Positions 18,514-26,842 of a stretch of DNA of 64,000 bases are shown one piece after another. The stretch's first letter is position 1, and every line of letters begins with the position of its first letter. Below the pieces are notes generated by a model that ran no database searches, was not told the DNA's origin, and saw only the letters and a list, made by a program, of their open reading frames with translations. Made by a program: the position numbers and the translations under genes. The stretch comes from Thermatribacter sp048814795 (lineage in GTDB: Bacteria; Atribacterota; Atribacteria; Atribacterales; Thermatribacteraceae), in NCBI GenBank assembly GCA_048814795.1, contig CP184673.1, forward strand, positions 1,612,001-1,676,000, written 5' to 3'.

Positions 18514-18696
18514 CTACTCCCTTACAATAGCACTGGTGGGACAGGAATCGATAGCCTCGTCAACACAGGGAGCACTTTCATCTGCCCCGGGTTTAACCAC
18601 GCTTTTACCCTCTGCATCCATCTCAAAAACATCCGGGCATATGTTTACGCAGAGTTCACAGCCAATACACTCGTCAGCGATTACTTTTAAGGCCAT
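18514..18696 (-). CDS. Single-cluster [4Fe-4S] ferredoxin
   Basis: 60 residues. C10, C13, C16 and C52 (followed by Pro) are the expected ligands of one [4Fe-4S] cluster. C20 and C44 correspond to the extra pair that forms a disulfide in hyperthermophile ferredoxins such as that of Thermotoga. It is a soluble low-potential electron carrier. It stands alone between tRNA-Glu and the HD-domain gene, with a purine-rich ribosome binding site upstream. Confidence 0.93.
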   Translation of the reverse strand: MALKVIADECIGCELCVNICPDVFEMDAEGKSVVKPGADESAPCVDEAIDSCPTSAIVRE

Positions 18697-18761
18697 TGCA
18701 TATCTCCTCCCTTGTCTTTAGGAATTTAAACCAGGAGAAATTATAACATAAATTCCCGATT

Positions 18762-19253
18762 TCAAACCCCTTCCAGATATTTTCTTTTAGCCATATCAAG
18801 GCCAGGGGCAGTTTTAAAGAAACTTTCGATAAAGGAACGCAACTCATTTTCTTCTAATTTCTCTTCTTCAAGATTTACCAGCATATCCGCTTCGATAAGT
18901 ACTTGAAAGTCTATACCATCCACTCTGTCAAAGTTATGATGGTTGCCCACAAGATAGAGAACCCGCTCCCTAATCCAGGGTTGTTCGCCAATTTTCTCCA
19001 GAATTTCCCGCGCAATGGGTGGGCCAGCAAGGTGCTGGAATTTACCTTCCCGGCTCCCAAACCGCTTTTCTGCCTCCACTATTCCCACATCGTGAAGCAA
19101 CGCAGCAAGGTGCACTATCTTCTGAGTGGCTGCATCGAGTTCTAATCTCTGAGCTATATCCCGGGCAAAGTTGAAAACCTGTCGGGTATGCTCAAGCATA
19201 GAGGGATCCTCTCGAAAAACCTCCTTGAGCTCTTGCCATATTTCCTGATACAT
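18762..19253 (-). CDS. HD-domain phosphohydrolase-like protein
   Basis: 163 residues with HD-superfamily metal-binding pattern: H20, the HD doublet in LLHDVG (53-54), and later histidines in the GNHHNFD segment. Family members hydrolyse nucleotides or phosphate esters; the substrate is not evident. The gene starts 6 bp after the metallopeptidase-like gene and seems co-transcribed with it. Confidence 0.8.
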   Translation of the reverse strand: MYQEIWQELKEVFREDPSMLEHTRQVFNFARDIAQRLELDAATQKIVHLAALLHDVGIVEAEKRFGSREGKFQHLAGPPIAREILEKIGEQPWIRERVLYLVGNHHNFDRVDGIDFQVLIEADMLVNLEEEKLEENELRSFIESFFKTAPGLDMAKRKYLEGV

Positions 19254-19259
19254 AAGCGA

Positions 19260-19613
19260 TCAACTCCCTTCTCCCAGGTTTTGCAAATCCTCCTCGCTAA
19301 AACCAAAATAGTGCCCTATCTCATGAAGTATTACTTCTTTGAGCCTCTCATAAAAGGCTTCCCGGGTAGGAGCCACGCGTAGAATATTACCTACAAAAAG
19401 CACGATCCTATCCGGCATAACAAAACTGTATCCCCTGCCCCGTCGGGGCAAGGGCACTCCCTGATAAAGGCCCAGCAAAAAGGGAGAATACCCATCGCGC
19501 AAGGAGGGCTTTTCTTCGATAATAAACTCCACATTCTCCATACGAGACCTGATGAGCGGTGGAAGAGAAGATAACACTCTCTCCACCATTTCTTCCACTT
19601 CTCTCTTCTCCAT
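19260..19613 (-). CDS. Small zincin-type metallopeptidase-like protein
   Basis: 117 residues of the minimal zincin family (Zincin_1, formerly DUF1025-like). The zinc motif HEIGHYFGFSEED matches HExxHxxGxxxxD, with H and E for zinc and catalysis. Upstream residues form the short beta/alpha core of this family. No signal peptide, so cytosolic. Substrates are unknown. Precedes the HD-domain gene by 6 bp. Confidence 0.82.
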   Translation of the reverse strand: MEKREVEEMVERVLSSLPPLIRSRMENVEFIIEEKPSLRDGYSPFLLGLYQGVPLPRRGRGYSFVMPDRIVLFVGNILRVAPTREAFYERLKEVILHEIGHYFGFSEEDLQNLGEGS

Positions 19614-19645
19614 ATTCTGAATTTTAAATCAGAAAAGGTTCCCTC

Positions 19646-20881
19646 TCAAGTATGCTTGAACTTTAAAACTCCTTTTTCCTTGCGAACCCTCCTCAATGTT
19701 TCCGCATACTCTTTCTCATAGACCACGCAACCAGTATTTTCCTGTCTGATCAAAAGCTCCATGCAGGTATCACAAAGAGTGCACCAGCGAACGGTGTCTT
19801 CTTTACCCTCCATCATCTTGCGAGGAAGATAAGGATCAGCAAGAGACTGACGACCTATAGCTATCATGTCGGTGACTCCATCCCGGATATTCTTGTTTCC
19901 CCAGTAACGAAGACTGGCCCTTTCCTTTTCCAGAGCCGCCAGATAATTGTTGCCATCCCTGAAAAGCGAATAGGCCGAACCTATTATTACTGCTTTATTA
20001 ACCGCCTTTTTAGCCTCCTTCTGGAAATAGTGATGCAAATACACATAGTCGGGAATGCGCTTGTCTGGATGGGCCAGAGCAATGGTCAAAGAGGGATTAC
20101 CTGCTGAAACCATTACAAAGCTTGCGCCTCTTTCCTCAATGCCTCGAATAAGGTCCAGTGGCTCTGTAAGGTCTATTATTGCGTTATCAGGACCCTTACA
20201 TCCCTGGCCTCCAGGTATGCCTTCCCACATCGTAATTTTAGAACCCACCAGAAAGCCGGGATCATTAATCTCTTTCTGGATGCGCTCATAGATTTCAAAA
20301 GCAAAGCGTCTCCGGTTTTCCCAGGGACCTCCATATTTCCAGTCACGGTCGTTGTAAGGACGCAAGATCTGGGTTCCAAGATAGCCATGGCAGAGCTTAA
20401 CATCCACACCATCAGCCCCACAGTTGTGAGCTATCTTGGCTGCCAGTACAAACTGGTCAATAATTTTATCCACGTCTTCCTCAGAAAGCAGCTCCCCTCC
20501 CAGACCTGGTAAGGGTTTAACGCAAACTCTTTTTGAAAACTCAGGACTGCTCAGTTCGCCAGAGTGAGTCAGTTGCCATATGAAAAGAGTTTTGTCGTTT
20601 ACACTCTTCATCTCTCTGGTAAAAGCAGTAAGAGCCTTCTCATTGTGCGGCTCAATGGACAGCTGATGCAGACGGGCTCGCGATTCATAAGAAACAGTTA
20701 TCGCTTCCAGAAATACTACTCCAGCACCGCCCTCAAAAAGCCTCGAATACCTACGATAAGTCTTATCAGTGGGATTGCCGTTCTCATCTGCATCATTACA
20801 TTCCATAGCATTAATAACAAAGCGATTCTGCGCCACACGATTGCCAATTTGAATAGGGGTAAACAGTGGCTCCTGGGACAT
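19646..20881 (-). CDS. Old-yellow-enzyme family NADH:flavin oxidoreductase
   Basis: 411 residues. It begins with LFTPIQIGNRVAQNRFV as in the 2,4-dienoyl-CoA reductase / TMADH branch of OYE, contains DGVDVKLCHGYLG (active-site region) and RPYNDR, and ends with a cysteine cluster CTLCDTC...C (about 371-388) that could bind [4Fe-4S]. It stops about 20 residues after the cluster, so the C-terminal FAD/NAD(P) domain of full dienoyl-CoA reductases is absent and electrons must arrive from a partner. The substrate is unknown. Confidence 0.85.
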   Translation of the reverse strand: MSQEPLFTPIQIGNRVAQNRFVINAMECNDADENGNPTDKTYRRYSRLFEGGAGVVFLEAITVSYESRARLHQLSIEPHNEKALTAFTREMKSVNDKTLFIWQLTHSGELSSPEFSKRVCVKPLPGLGGELLSEEDVDKIIDQFVLAAKIAHNCGADGVDVKLCHGYLGTQILRPYNDRDWKYGGPWENRRRFAFEIYERIQKEINDPGFLVGSKITMWEGIPGGQGCKGPDNAIIDLTEPLDLIRGIEERGASFVMVSAGNPSLTIALAHPDKRIPDYVYLHHYFQKEAKKAVNKAVIIGSAYSLFRDGNNYLAALEKERASLRYWGNKNIRDGVTDMIAIGRQSLADPYLPRKMMEGKEDTVRWCTLCDTCMELLIRQENTGCVVYEKEYAETLRRVRKEKGVLKFKHT

Positions 20882-21050
20882 AAACGTGACCTCCCTTAAT
20901 AAATTTTTTCTGAATCAAGCATATACTCACATCCAGGCAGAGCAAACCCAGGAGAATACCAGTAAAATACCTGTTTTGTACCAGCTAAACAGCGTAAGGC
21001 ACTGCTTAATAAGCCAGGGTCAGAGAAAGAAAAAGAGGCATGAAAATCAC

Positions 21051-21914
21051 TCAAATAATATTTCTGAGATAAGTAACCAGATTGATCTGGGAACCAGCAA
21101 TGCCCAGTTTTTTACGCAAGTTCTGACGGTGAAACTGCACAGCCTTTTTAGAAATGGAAAGTGTTTCAGAAATCTCCTTGCTACTTCTTCCCTCTTTAAT
21201 GAGTAAAGCAATTTCCAGTTCTCGGGGGGTCAGCAAAGAAAGCTTCTGTCGAGATTCGGAGTAAGAACCGGAGTAGAAATTGGTAAGCCAGAAGGAAAGA
21301 AAAGAAAAATAGCGGGCTTCTGGTGTATTCCCTGTAAGAGCCTCCAGTTCTTTTAAAGTTGGTAAAATGAACTCCTTGAGTCGTTTTTCAAAGAAAAGCT
21401 TTCGTCTTCTTTCTTCTTCCTCCTTCTCCTCAAGAAGATCACGAAGCATTTTATTCTGTTGTTCCAGATAAGACACTTTTTTCCTCAAAAGTAGCACTTC
21501 TTCTTCAAGTTCTCGCACCGGAATAAGATTCTTAACGTATTCGAGTACCCCAACTACCTCTCGATTCCCATCAAAAAGGGGGAAAGCATAGATTTTTTGC
21601 GCCTTCTCTTTTCGAAATTCCAGCCCATCATAAGACGCAATTTCAGTGGCCACCTTTTTCTCTTCAATGGCCCGGAGAGAAGGGCAATTCAAACAGGGCT
21701 TTTTCCTGCCGTGAAAAACCCAGAAGCACTTTTTGCCACGAGCAGGCATCTTATGCTTATACCACTGCTGCATGGTGAAATTCAAATCAATGATGCGAAG
21801 TTGAGTATCAAGCAGACTCACTCCGTCAGGAACACCGTTCAAAACAACCCGAAAAATAAAGTTTCCGATCATGTTTCTGAAAAAGCTGTCATAAGTGAAA
21901 GCTTTGTTTCCCAT
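21051..21914 (-). CDS. PAS-LuxR type transcriptional regulator
   Basis: About 287 residues. An N-terminal PAS-like sensor (about 12-125) contains cysteines in the KKCFWVFHGRKKPCLNC region, a pattern seen in redox or metal-associated PAS domains. A coiled coil with REKEEE-type heptads spans about 135-185, and a C-terminal LuxR/GerE helix-turn-helix holds LTPRELEIALLIKEGRSSKE. The frame is open to a TTG at 22088, but I favour the ATG at 21914 because it follows a GAGGG motif and an extended -10 (TGCTATAAT, 21963-21958). Targets are unknown; OYE lies downstream on the same strand. Confidence 0.72.
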   Translation of the reverse strand: MGNKAFTYDSFFRNMIGNFIFRVVLNGVPDGVSLLDTQLRIIDLNFTMQQWYKHKMPARGKKCFWVFHGRKKPCLNCPSLRAIEEKKVATEIASYDGLEFRKEKAQKIYAFPLFDGNREVVGVLEYVKNLIPVRELEEEVLLLRKKVSYLEQQNKMLRDLLEEKEEEERRRKLFFEKRLKEFILPTLKELEALTGNTPEARYFSFLSFWLTNFYSGSYSESRQKLSLLTPRELEIALLIKEGRSSKEISETLSISKKAVQFHRQNLRKKLGIAGSQINLVTYLRNII

Positions 21915-21957
21915 GATTCCAAAACCCTCAAAAAGCAAATCTGCCTCGCTTTCCCCG

Positions 21958-21966
21958 ATTATAGCA
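21958..21966 (-). promoter_or_regulatory. Extended -10 promoter for the PAS-LuxR gene
   Basis: TGC-TATAAT on the minus strand, with TATAAT at 21963-21958. It would give a 35-40 nt leader before the ATG at 21914. No clear -35. Confidence 0.4.
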
Positions 21967-22095
21967 CATACCCTGTGGGCAAGCGCTTTTGAGGAAATCA
22001 ATACACATTCTTGCAGAAAACAAGCTTCCTTTTTGAAAGTGTAAAACCGAAAAACGTTAAGCGGAAAGCTCCGAACTCCACAAAACAAATAATGG

Positions 22096-22124
22096 TTGAC
22101 TTTGCCTTAAGAAGAAATTATAAT
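22096..22124 (+). promoter_or_regulatory. Promoter of tRNA-Glu (CUC)
   Basis: TTGACT (22096-22101), 17-bp spacer, perfect TATAAT (22119-22124), ending 15 bases before the tRNA 5' end. Confidence 0.85.
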
Positions 22125-22139
22125 TGGTGATGCTTAAGT

Positions 22140-22214
22140 GGCCCCATCGAATAGTGGTTAGTTCAGCGGGCTCTCAATCCGCAGGCCGGGGTTCGATTCC
22201 CCGTGGGGCCACCA
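22140..22214 (+). tRNA. tRNA-Glu (CUC)
   Basis: 75-nt cloverleaf with encoded CCA. Acceptor GGCCCCA / TGGGGCC, anticodon loop CTCTCAA (anticodon CTC), T arm GGTTCGATTCC, discriminator A. With the UUC isoacceptor at 18335 both glutamate codons are covered. Confidence 0.95.
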
Positions 22215-22223
22215 GAAAAGCCA

Positions 22224-22541
22224 TTAAGACGCAGCAGCGAGCTTCAAAATCGAATCCTTGAGCCTTTCCAGAGGTTGCCCTTTGGTGATGTAAGCACTGG
22301 CTCCTGCTTTCTCGGCGTTGTTTTTACATTCCTCTCCGTCACATATGGAAAGGACGATTACTTTCAAGTTTTTGAAACGCCTGCGCAACATACGGGTCAA
22401 GGCTATCCCGTTGCTATTCGGTAAGAGGTAAATACTCTTTAACGAGAAACTATTTATGCCCTCCTCCCGGTAGTAAAATCGAGAGAAAAATTTCTGTTCT
22501 GCTCCAATCAATCCACAGCCCCAGACCAAAAACTCAGTCAT
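22224..22541 (-). pseudogene. Truncated response-regulator receiver remnant
   Basis: 105-residue open frame. Its C-terminal half matches a receiver domain from beta3-alpha3 onward: NSNGIALTRML, VIVLSICDGEE (beta4 with Ser), and GASAYITKG with the conserved beta5 lysine. The N-terminal half lacks the DD acid pair, and the phospho-acceptor Asp before the loop is replaced by a LLPNSNG sequence. I found no missing half in other frames. No clear ribosome binding site. It ends 9 bp after the tRNA-Glu gene on the opposite strand. Probably a decaying gene; a degenerate but functional receiver is less likely. Confidence 0.5.
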
Positions 22542-22575
22542 CCAACTTGTGTAAGAACAAACATCCCAAAAGAGG

Positions 22576-22581
22576 TATAAT
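22576..22581 (+). promoter_or_regulatory. -10 element of the small-protein gene at 22623
   Basis: Perfect TATAAT about 41 bases before the ATG. No good -35 at 16-18 bp. Confidence 0.4.
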
Positions 22582-22622
22582 TAGAAAAATTTCTGCTGAC
22601 CTTACTTAAGGAGGGATACAAA

Positions 22623-22940
22623 ATGGCCTTCAAAGCTCTCTTTCTTTCTCATGCCCCTGACGCAGACCCTGAAAAACACCGCTGCTTTATTGACACTGGC
22701 AAGTACAGGCTCTGGGTGGTTGTCGTAAAGAGTCAGGAAGAAGCGGTTAAGTCTGCTCAGGAACTTTATGAAAAGGAAAGTATTGATGCTATCACCCTGT
22801 GCCCAGGGTTTACTCACAGAGACGTGGCAGAAATCTACGAGGCCCTGGGAGGAAAGGTATCAGTCAGCGTTGCCAGAGGGGACGGGCCCAGCAATCAAAT
22901 AGCCCAAGGTGCACTGCAAAGGGAATACGCCGAAGAATAA
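22623..22940 (+). CDS. Small conserved protein of unknown function (DUF6506-like)
   Basis: 105-residue cytosolic protein with an alpha/beta pattern: MAFKALFLSHAPDADP at the start, YRLWVVVVKSQEEAVK, and ITLCPGFTHRDVAEIYEAL. It resembles the family I know as DUF6506, but I am not certain of the family name. A strong AAGGAGGG site 8 bases before ATG and a -10 element support expression. It is monocistronic, between two tRNA genes. The CPGF...H pattern could form an active site; no function is known to me. Confidence 0.65.
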   Translation: MAFKALFLSHAPDADPEKHRCFIDTGKYRLWVVVVKSQEEAVKSAQELYEKESIDAITLCPGFTHRDVAEIYEALGGKVSVSVARGDGPSNQIAQGALQREYAEE

Positions 22941-23011
22941 AAACTGCTGTCAAATTGCTGTCATCTTGGATTTTGGGGTCAGAGGGAAGTGCCTGGAAAC
23001 CTTGAAAAACC

Positions 23012-23088
23012 TGGTGCGCCCGAGAGGAATTGAACCTCCAGCCTTCGGCTCCGGAGGCCGACGCTCTATCCTGTTGAGCTACGGGCGC
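23012..23088 (-). tRNA. tRNA-Arg (CCG)
   Basis: 77-nt cloverleaf with encoded CCA. Acceptor GCGCCCG / CGGGCGC, D arm AGCTCAACAGGATAGAGC, anticodon loop CTCCGGA (anticodon CCG), T arm GGTTCAATTCC, discriminator A. Confidence 0.95.
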
Positions 23089-23144
23089 ACCTCTGATAAT
23101 ATTGTAACCAGGAAAAACAATAAGTCAACAAGGAGGCGCATAGC

Positions 23145-23663
23145 TTGAACACTCTTGCCAAGGTCCTTCTCTATCTCGGTATTTATGCTGTTTTGCATTT
23201 TGCTTACGAAGCAACCGGGATTCCCCTTTTGAAACCCATCTCAGGCGTGGATGAATCGGTGTTCGAACATCTCAAAATTGGGTTCTACGCCTATCTCCTG
23301 GCAAGCATCGTTGAATATTTCTTCATCAGGAGGCATCATCCACCCCTTAACTTCTGGACCTCCCGCATTTTTGCTTCCCTCTTTCTGCCCTGGTCCATAG
23401 TGATCATCTGGTATCTCGCCCCAGCTCTGGTTGGTCCGCTCAACACTCAGGCAGAGCTTGCCTGGGCGCTCACAGTAACCTTTTTATCTGGAATCACCGC
23501 TAAACAGATAGAGAAAGCGCTGGAAGAAGAAGTGCTTCCAGCTGGTTTTAATCTTGTCGTCATCATTTTGTTTTTAATTACGTTGATTTTCTTTTTTGCT
23601 TTTACTTACCAGAAGCCCTGGATAGACCTTTTTGTTGATCCTCTCACCCTCGGAGGTCACTGA
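23145..23663 (+). CDS. Multi-pass membrane protein of unknown function (DUF6512-like)
   Basis: 172 residues with about five hydrophobic helices: 6-24, 46-62, 76-95, 105-120 and 133-153. SGVDESVFEHLKIGFYAYL between helices 1 and 2 is the most family-like segment and is reminiscent of DUF6512 proteins; the family name is from memory. The start is TTG (23145-23147), with AGGAGGC upstream. It stands alone and its end runs into the convergent lipoprotein pseudogene by 7 bp. Confidence 0.65.
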   Translation: MNTLAKVLLYLGIYAVLHFAYEATGIPLLKPISGVDESVFEHLKIGFYAYLLASIVEYFFIRRHHPPLNFWTSRIFASLFLPWSIVIIWYLAPALVGPLNTQAELAWALTVTFLSGITAKQIEKALEEEVLPAGFNLVVIILFLITLIFFFAFTYQKPWIDLFVDPLTLGGH

Positions 23664-24217
23664 ACATGGTCACCAAACCAGACGTCTATTATTTCCAAAG
23701 CCCTCTCACGTACCCGAATTGAGCTAAGGGGATTGAGGCAGTGGGATAATTCCTCTTCAACCAGGGCTACCAAGTCCTCAGGAACCAGAAAGTTAGGAAT
23801 ATCCCTTATAAAAACCGCTTCTGGATAAAGCTTCTTTGCCGCTTCATATACCGCAACTTGAGCGGTGGTGTAAGCATTAAGCTCGACAAATTTTTGAATC
23901 TCATTGCTGGAAACAGGATAAAGGGAAGCAGCAAGCACCACTCCACCTTTTTCAGCTTAAATCAGAGCTGCGTTTCCAGAAAAATCCTCAAGCTGGAATT
24001 CTCCATTTGCGTCTGCTTCCAGCAGGTAAACCTGACCAGCTTCATTTTCAATGCGCACTCTCGCAAAGGAAGGTCCTCCACACCCTGCGGGCAAGTTTAC
24101 CCTGCCACATAAAAGGCAAGAACTTGCACGAGGTGCTCCCAAAAGAGCTCCACTAAAACAACCTCCCAGAAGAAAAACTCCTGCAACCAGAATCAGTAAA
24201 ATATACGACCTTGACAT
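23657..24217 (-). pseudogene. Lipoprotein paralogue split by an in-frame TAA
   Basis: Two open stretches lie in the same frame, separated by one TAA (23959-23957). The first (24217-23960) has a signal peptide and a lipobox LLGGC; the second (to 23657) contains NAYTTAQVAVYEAAKKLYP, which matches NAYTTAQVIIYEVAKQLYP in the lipoproteins at 25051 and 28729. Aligned to those paralogues the stop replaces a tyrosine codon (ILYAKV versus LI-stop-AEK), so a single base change accounts for it. A GTG at 23941 could allow restart but would yield an unexported fragment. Pseudogene is the simplest reading; a sequencing error or a recoded stop cannot be excluded. Confidence 0.75.
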
Positions 24218-24294
24218 AATTTTACCCCAGAGAGTTCAGCACTTCTTATCAAATACTAAAGCAAAACAGCCATCCCGGCTATAGGAAAAATTTC

Positions 24295-24909
24295 CTATTT
24301 TAAGCACTTTTTCATTCTCAAAAACCGAAAAGACACACCACCCAGTTCAACTGGGGGCAATTCAGTCTCGAGTAAATACCCGAGCCGCTTGTAAAAAGAA
24401 ATAGCAATGCCGTTCTCTTCGTCAACATCCAGGACCAGATAGTCCGCTCCGGCCTTTTTAGCTTTCTTCTCTACCTCACCAAGGAGTTTCTTTCCCAGGC
24501 CCTGTGCCTGATACTCAGGATAGAGAGCCAGATTGCTAAGATAAAATTCACCCTGCTTTATCTCCCCCAGGGGAAAAACGCGCAGGAGAAAAGGAACTCT
24601 CTTCCTTTCTCCGTAAAACAGAAGATAGCTGATAATTGAAAGGCCCGTGAGCAATCGTTCTCTGCGCTTTTCCTCAAAGGAATAACCCAGAGCCATGCCC
24701 TTTATCTTCTCTCCCTCGCTGAGAAAAAGGGTGTGCCGGTAACTGAAAAGGTTTCTTCTTCTAAAAAAACAGAACCGCGCTACTTCAAACTTTAAAGAAC
24801 CCCAGAGCTCTTCAAAAAAAGAGGGAGCCGAGAGAATCAGTAATTTCGAAAAGTGAAAAGCCATATCCCGATTCGGCCGAGCAAGCATAACCCCTGCCAA
24901 AGCCGACAA
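24295..24909 (-). CDS. GNAT-family N-acetyltransferase
   Basis: 204 residues. The C-terminal half shows the GNAT core: LYLSNLALYPEYQAQ-type strand followed by GLGKKLLGEVEKKAKK (acetyl-CoA pyrophosphate loop and helix), then LVLDVDEENGIAISFYKRLGY. The acceptor substrate is unknown. The first possible start is TTG at 24909; ATGs at 24888 and 24864 are alternatives and none has a strong ribosome site, so the N-terminus is uncertain. It lies below the strong terminator that follows the next lipoprotein gene. Confidence 0.78.
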   Translation of the reverse strand: MSALAGVMLARPNRDMAFHFSKLLILSAPSFFEELWGSLKFEVARFCFFRRRNLFSYRHTLFLSEGEKIKGMALGYSFEEKRRERLLTGLSIISYLLFYGERKRVPFLLRVFPLGEIKQGEFYLSNLALYPEYQAQGLGKKLLGEVEKKAKKAGADYLVLDVDEENGIAISFYKRLGYLLETELPPVELGGVSFRFLRMKKCLK

Positions 24910-24962
24910 CCCCCGTTTTTAAAGTTCAACTTTTTAAAAATCTCCACTGTATTTTCACACAT

Positions 24963-25002
24963 AAAAAGAAAAGAGGGCAGGACCCTGCCCTCTTTTCTTT
25001 TT
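24963..25002. terminator. Bidirectional intrinsic terminator
   Basis: 18-bp perfect hairpin with a 4-base loop: GAGGGCAG / CTGCCCTC core flanked by A-rich and T-rich arms, giving a U-tract in either direction. It follows the lipoprotein gene ending at 25051. Confidence 0.9.
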
Positions 25003-25050
25003 AAACCAAAAAGGATCGATACACAACCAATTCCACTTACTTATCGCTTC

Positions 25051-25953
25051 CTATGTCTGGTTATTACCTACACCATTGTTCTGACCATTGTTACCAGTGC
25101 CCGGGCCATCACCATTCAGGTTTCCATTACCGTTTCCAGGGTTAGGACAATTACCGTTGCCGTTTCCGGGGCCACACCCACTATTTCCACCATCTTCATC
25201 ACCGTCGTTTTCGCCGTCTGTGTCGCCTCCGGCTCCTTCATTGTTATCTCCGGTCTCTCCATTGTCAGCACCATCATTTTCATCTCCGCCATCGGCGCCA
25301 TCCACGGTTATAGTCACTCCCCCACCTGGTACTCCGCCACCTCCTGGTGCACCAAAGAGGTTACGCACAATACCTGAAGCAAGCCGGGAAACTGTTGCAT
25401 CCTGCTGAGCATCACGGCACTCTTTGAGAACATTCTCTACTGCCTGCACCAGTTCCGGAGTAGGAACAAATCCCGGTATGTCACTGCACTTTACCTGGCC
25501 TGGATAGAGCTGTTTGGCGACTTCATAAATTATCACCTGAGCTGTGGTGTAGGCATTGGCTTCACCAGCATTGTAACTGCTTCCTTCAGGAATGATGCCC
25601 TGCTTCACCCACATATTCTCTTTCACCTTGGCATAGAGGATGTAGCAGGAATCCTGAGCTCCAGATACCTCATACTCTCCGCACTGGTTGGTATAGGTAA
25701 CCAGGTTATTGCCATTTTCACCCATCAGGCTCACTTTAGCTTCCGGTGCTGGTTCGCTACCTGAAGAGACCTGAGGGTTGGTGCAGGAAGAAACCACGCA
25801 ATCTGCATCAGGTACTGCTACTTTACCCTGAATGCTCACTCCTCCCGGGGCACCAAACTGGGCTCCCTGCTGCATACAGCCGGCAAGGAAAAGGAGGGGA
25901 AGCAACAATCCCAGAAGCAGAACTAAATTCTTAGCAAAACCGATTTTCTTCAT
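25051..25953 (-). CDS. Lipoprotein with shared AYTTAQ N-terminal domain and acidic Gly/Asn-rich tail
   Basis: 300 residues from the ATG at 25953, chosen because GAGGAG precedes it; an ATG 24 bp upstream lacks a site. A signal peptide ends in LAGC (lipobox). About residues 25-218 form a domain of unknown function shared almost identically with the lipoprotein at 28729-31575 and more distantly with 23657-24217. It contains several cysteines and the conserved NAYTTAQVIIYEVAKQLYPG. The last ~85 residues are low-complexity: Asp/Glu/Gly-rich, then Gly-Asn repeats with a Cys-Gly-Pro stretch. The acidic tail could bind calcium or act as a spacer (inference). Divergent from the PhoP-like regulator gene. 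Confidence 0.82.
   Translation of the reverse strand: MKKIGFAKNLVLLLGLLLPLLFLAGCMQQGAQFGAPGGVSIQGKVAVPDADCVVSSCTNPQVSSGSEPAPEAKVSLMGENGNNLVTYTNQCGEYEVSGAQDSCYILYAKVKENMWVKQGIIPEGSSYNAGEANAYTTAQVIIYEVAKQLYPGQVKCSDIPGFVPTPELVQAVENVLKECRDAQQDATVSRLASGIVRNLFGAPGGGGVPGGGVTITVDGADGGDENDGADNGETGDNNEGAGGDTDGENDGDEDGGNSGCGPGNGNGNCPNPGNGNGNLNGDGPGTGNNGQNNGVGNNQT
25318..25902. repeat. 585-bp direct repeat, copy A
   Basis: Matches 30952-31536 base for base at a constant offset of 5634 with about seven substitutions by eye and no gap. It encodes the shared lipoprotein domain, from the end of the signal peptide to the Gly-rich linker. A recent duplication or gene conversion. Confidence 0.9.
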
Positions 25954-26146
25954 AATCTTCGGACTCCTCTCTGACATTTCTAAAATTCAGAACTTGAACC
26001 AAGTATAAGCAGTCCTTTGCTCAGCGTATATAGGACAATCCTCCTATTTCCTCTTCCCTTCTTTCCTATTTTGCATTCAAAATCTCTTCACAATTTATTC
26101 AAAGAATATTCTCAACAAAGTTTTATAATAAAAGAGGGTGAATTTT

Positions 26147-26842
26147 ATGGCTAAGATACTGGTTGTTGAAGACGAGGCGGGAGTCTCTGAGCTGGTGACC
26201 ATGTACCTCAAAAAAGAGGGCTTTGAGGTAGCACAGGTTTTTGATGGCGAAGAAGCACTCCAGAAACTGCGCAAGCAATCTTTTGACCTGGTGATCCTGG
26301 ATATTATGCTCCCTGGAAAAGACGGCTTTGAAATCTGCCGGGAAGTGCGGAAGTTTTCAAAAGTGCCTATCATCATGCTCACAGCAAGGGACGAAGAAAT
26401 TGACCGAGTGGTAGGTCTTGAAATCGGAGCTGATGATTACATACCCAAGCCCTTCAGTCCCCGGGAGATGGTAGCCAGAGTCAAAGCGGTGCTGCGCAGG
26501 GTAAGCGGTCCTGAAGGAACACAAAAGCGGACTCCCAAGGTTCTTAACTTTCCCGGTTTCTCCATTAACCTTGATGCCCGGGAGGTAAAAGTGGGAAACA
26601 ACAAGCTGGAGCTAACCCCCAAGGAGTTCGAACTGCTTGCTTTCCTGGCTCAGAATCCCCACCGGGTCTTCAATCGGGAGGAGTTGCTGGAGCGGGTATG
26701 GGGTTATGATTTTGCTGGAGACTCCCGGACCGTTGATGCCCACGTAAAAAGGATCCGCAAGAAATTCTCTGAAGCCGGTTTTCCAGCACCTATAAAAACT
26801 GTGTGGGGTGTGGGATACCGCTTTGAAGCAGAAGAAACATGA
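26147..26842 (+). CDS. OmpR/PhoP-family response regulator
   Basis: 231 residues. Receiver domain 1-120 with acidic pair E8/D9, phospho-acceptor D52 in LDIMLPGKDG, T/S switch in IIMLTARDEE, and K in YIPKPFSP. Winged-helix DNA-binding domain about 130-230 with LTPKEFELLAFLAQNP and VWGVGYRFE at the end. The ATG at 26147 is preferred over an in-frame GTG at 26138, since AGAGGGTG is then the ribosome site. It overlaps the kinase gene by 4 bp. Divergent from the lipoprotein gene at 25051-25953, an obvious candidate target (inference). Confidence 0.93.
   Translation: MAKILVVEDEAGVSELVTMYLKKEGFEVAQVFDGEEALQKLRKQSFDLVILDIMLPGKDGFEICREVRKFSKVPIIMLTARDEEIDRVVGLEIGADDYIPKPFSPREMVARVKAVLRRVSGPEGTQKRTPKVLNFPGFSINLDAREVKVGNNKLELTPKEFELLAFLAQNPHRVFNREELLERVWGYDFAGDSRTVDAHVKRIRKKFSEAGFPAPIKTVWGVGYRFEAEET

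Noticed and set aside
22441..22620. Missing N-terminal half of the receiver in another frame
   Set aside because: Reading the other minus-strand frames gave no receiver beta1 acid pair or alpha1, only short frames with stops.
25088..25408. Pro/Ser-rich plus-strand frame opposite the lipoprotein tail
   Set aside because: It arises from reading the complement of the Gly/Asn/Asp low-complexity region.
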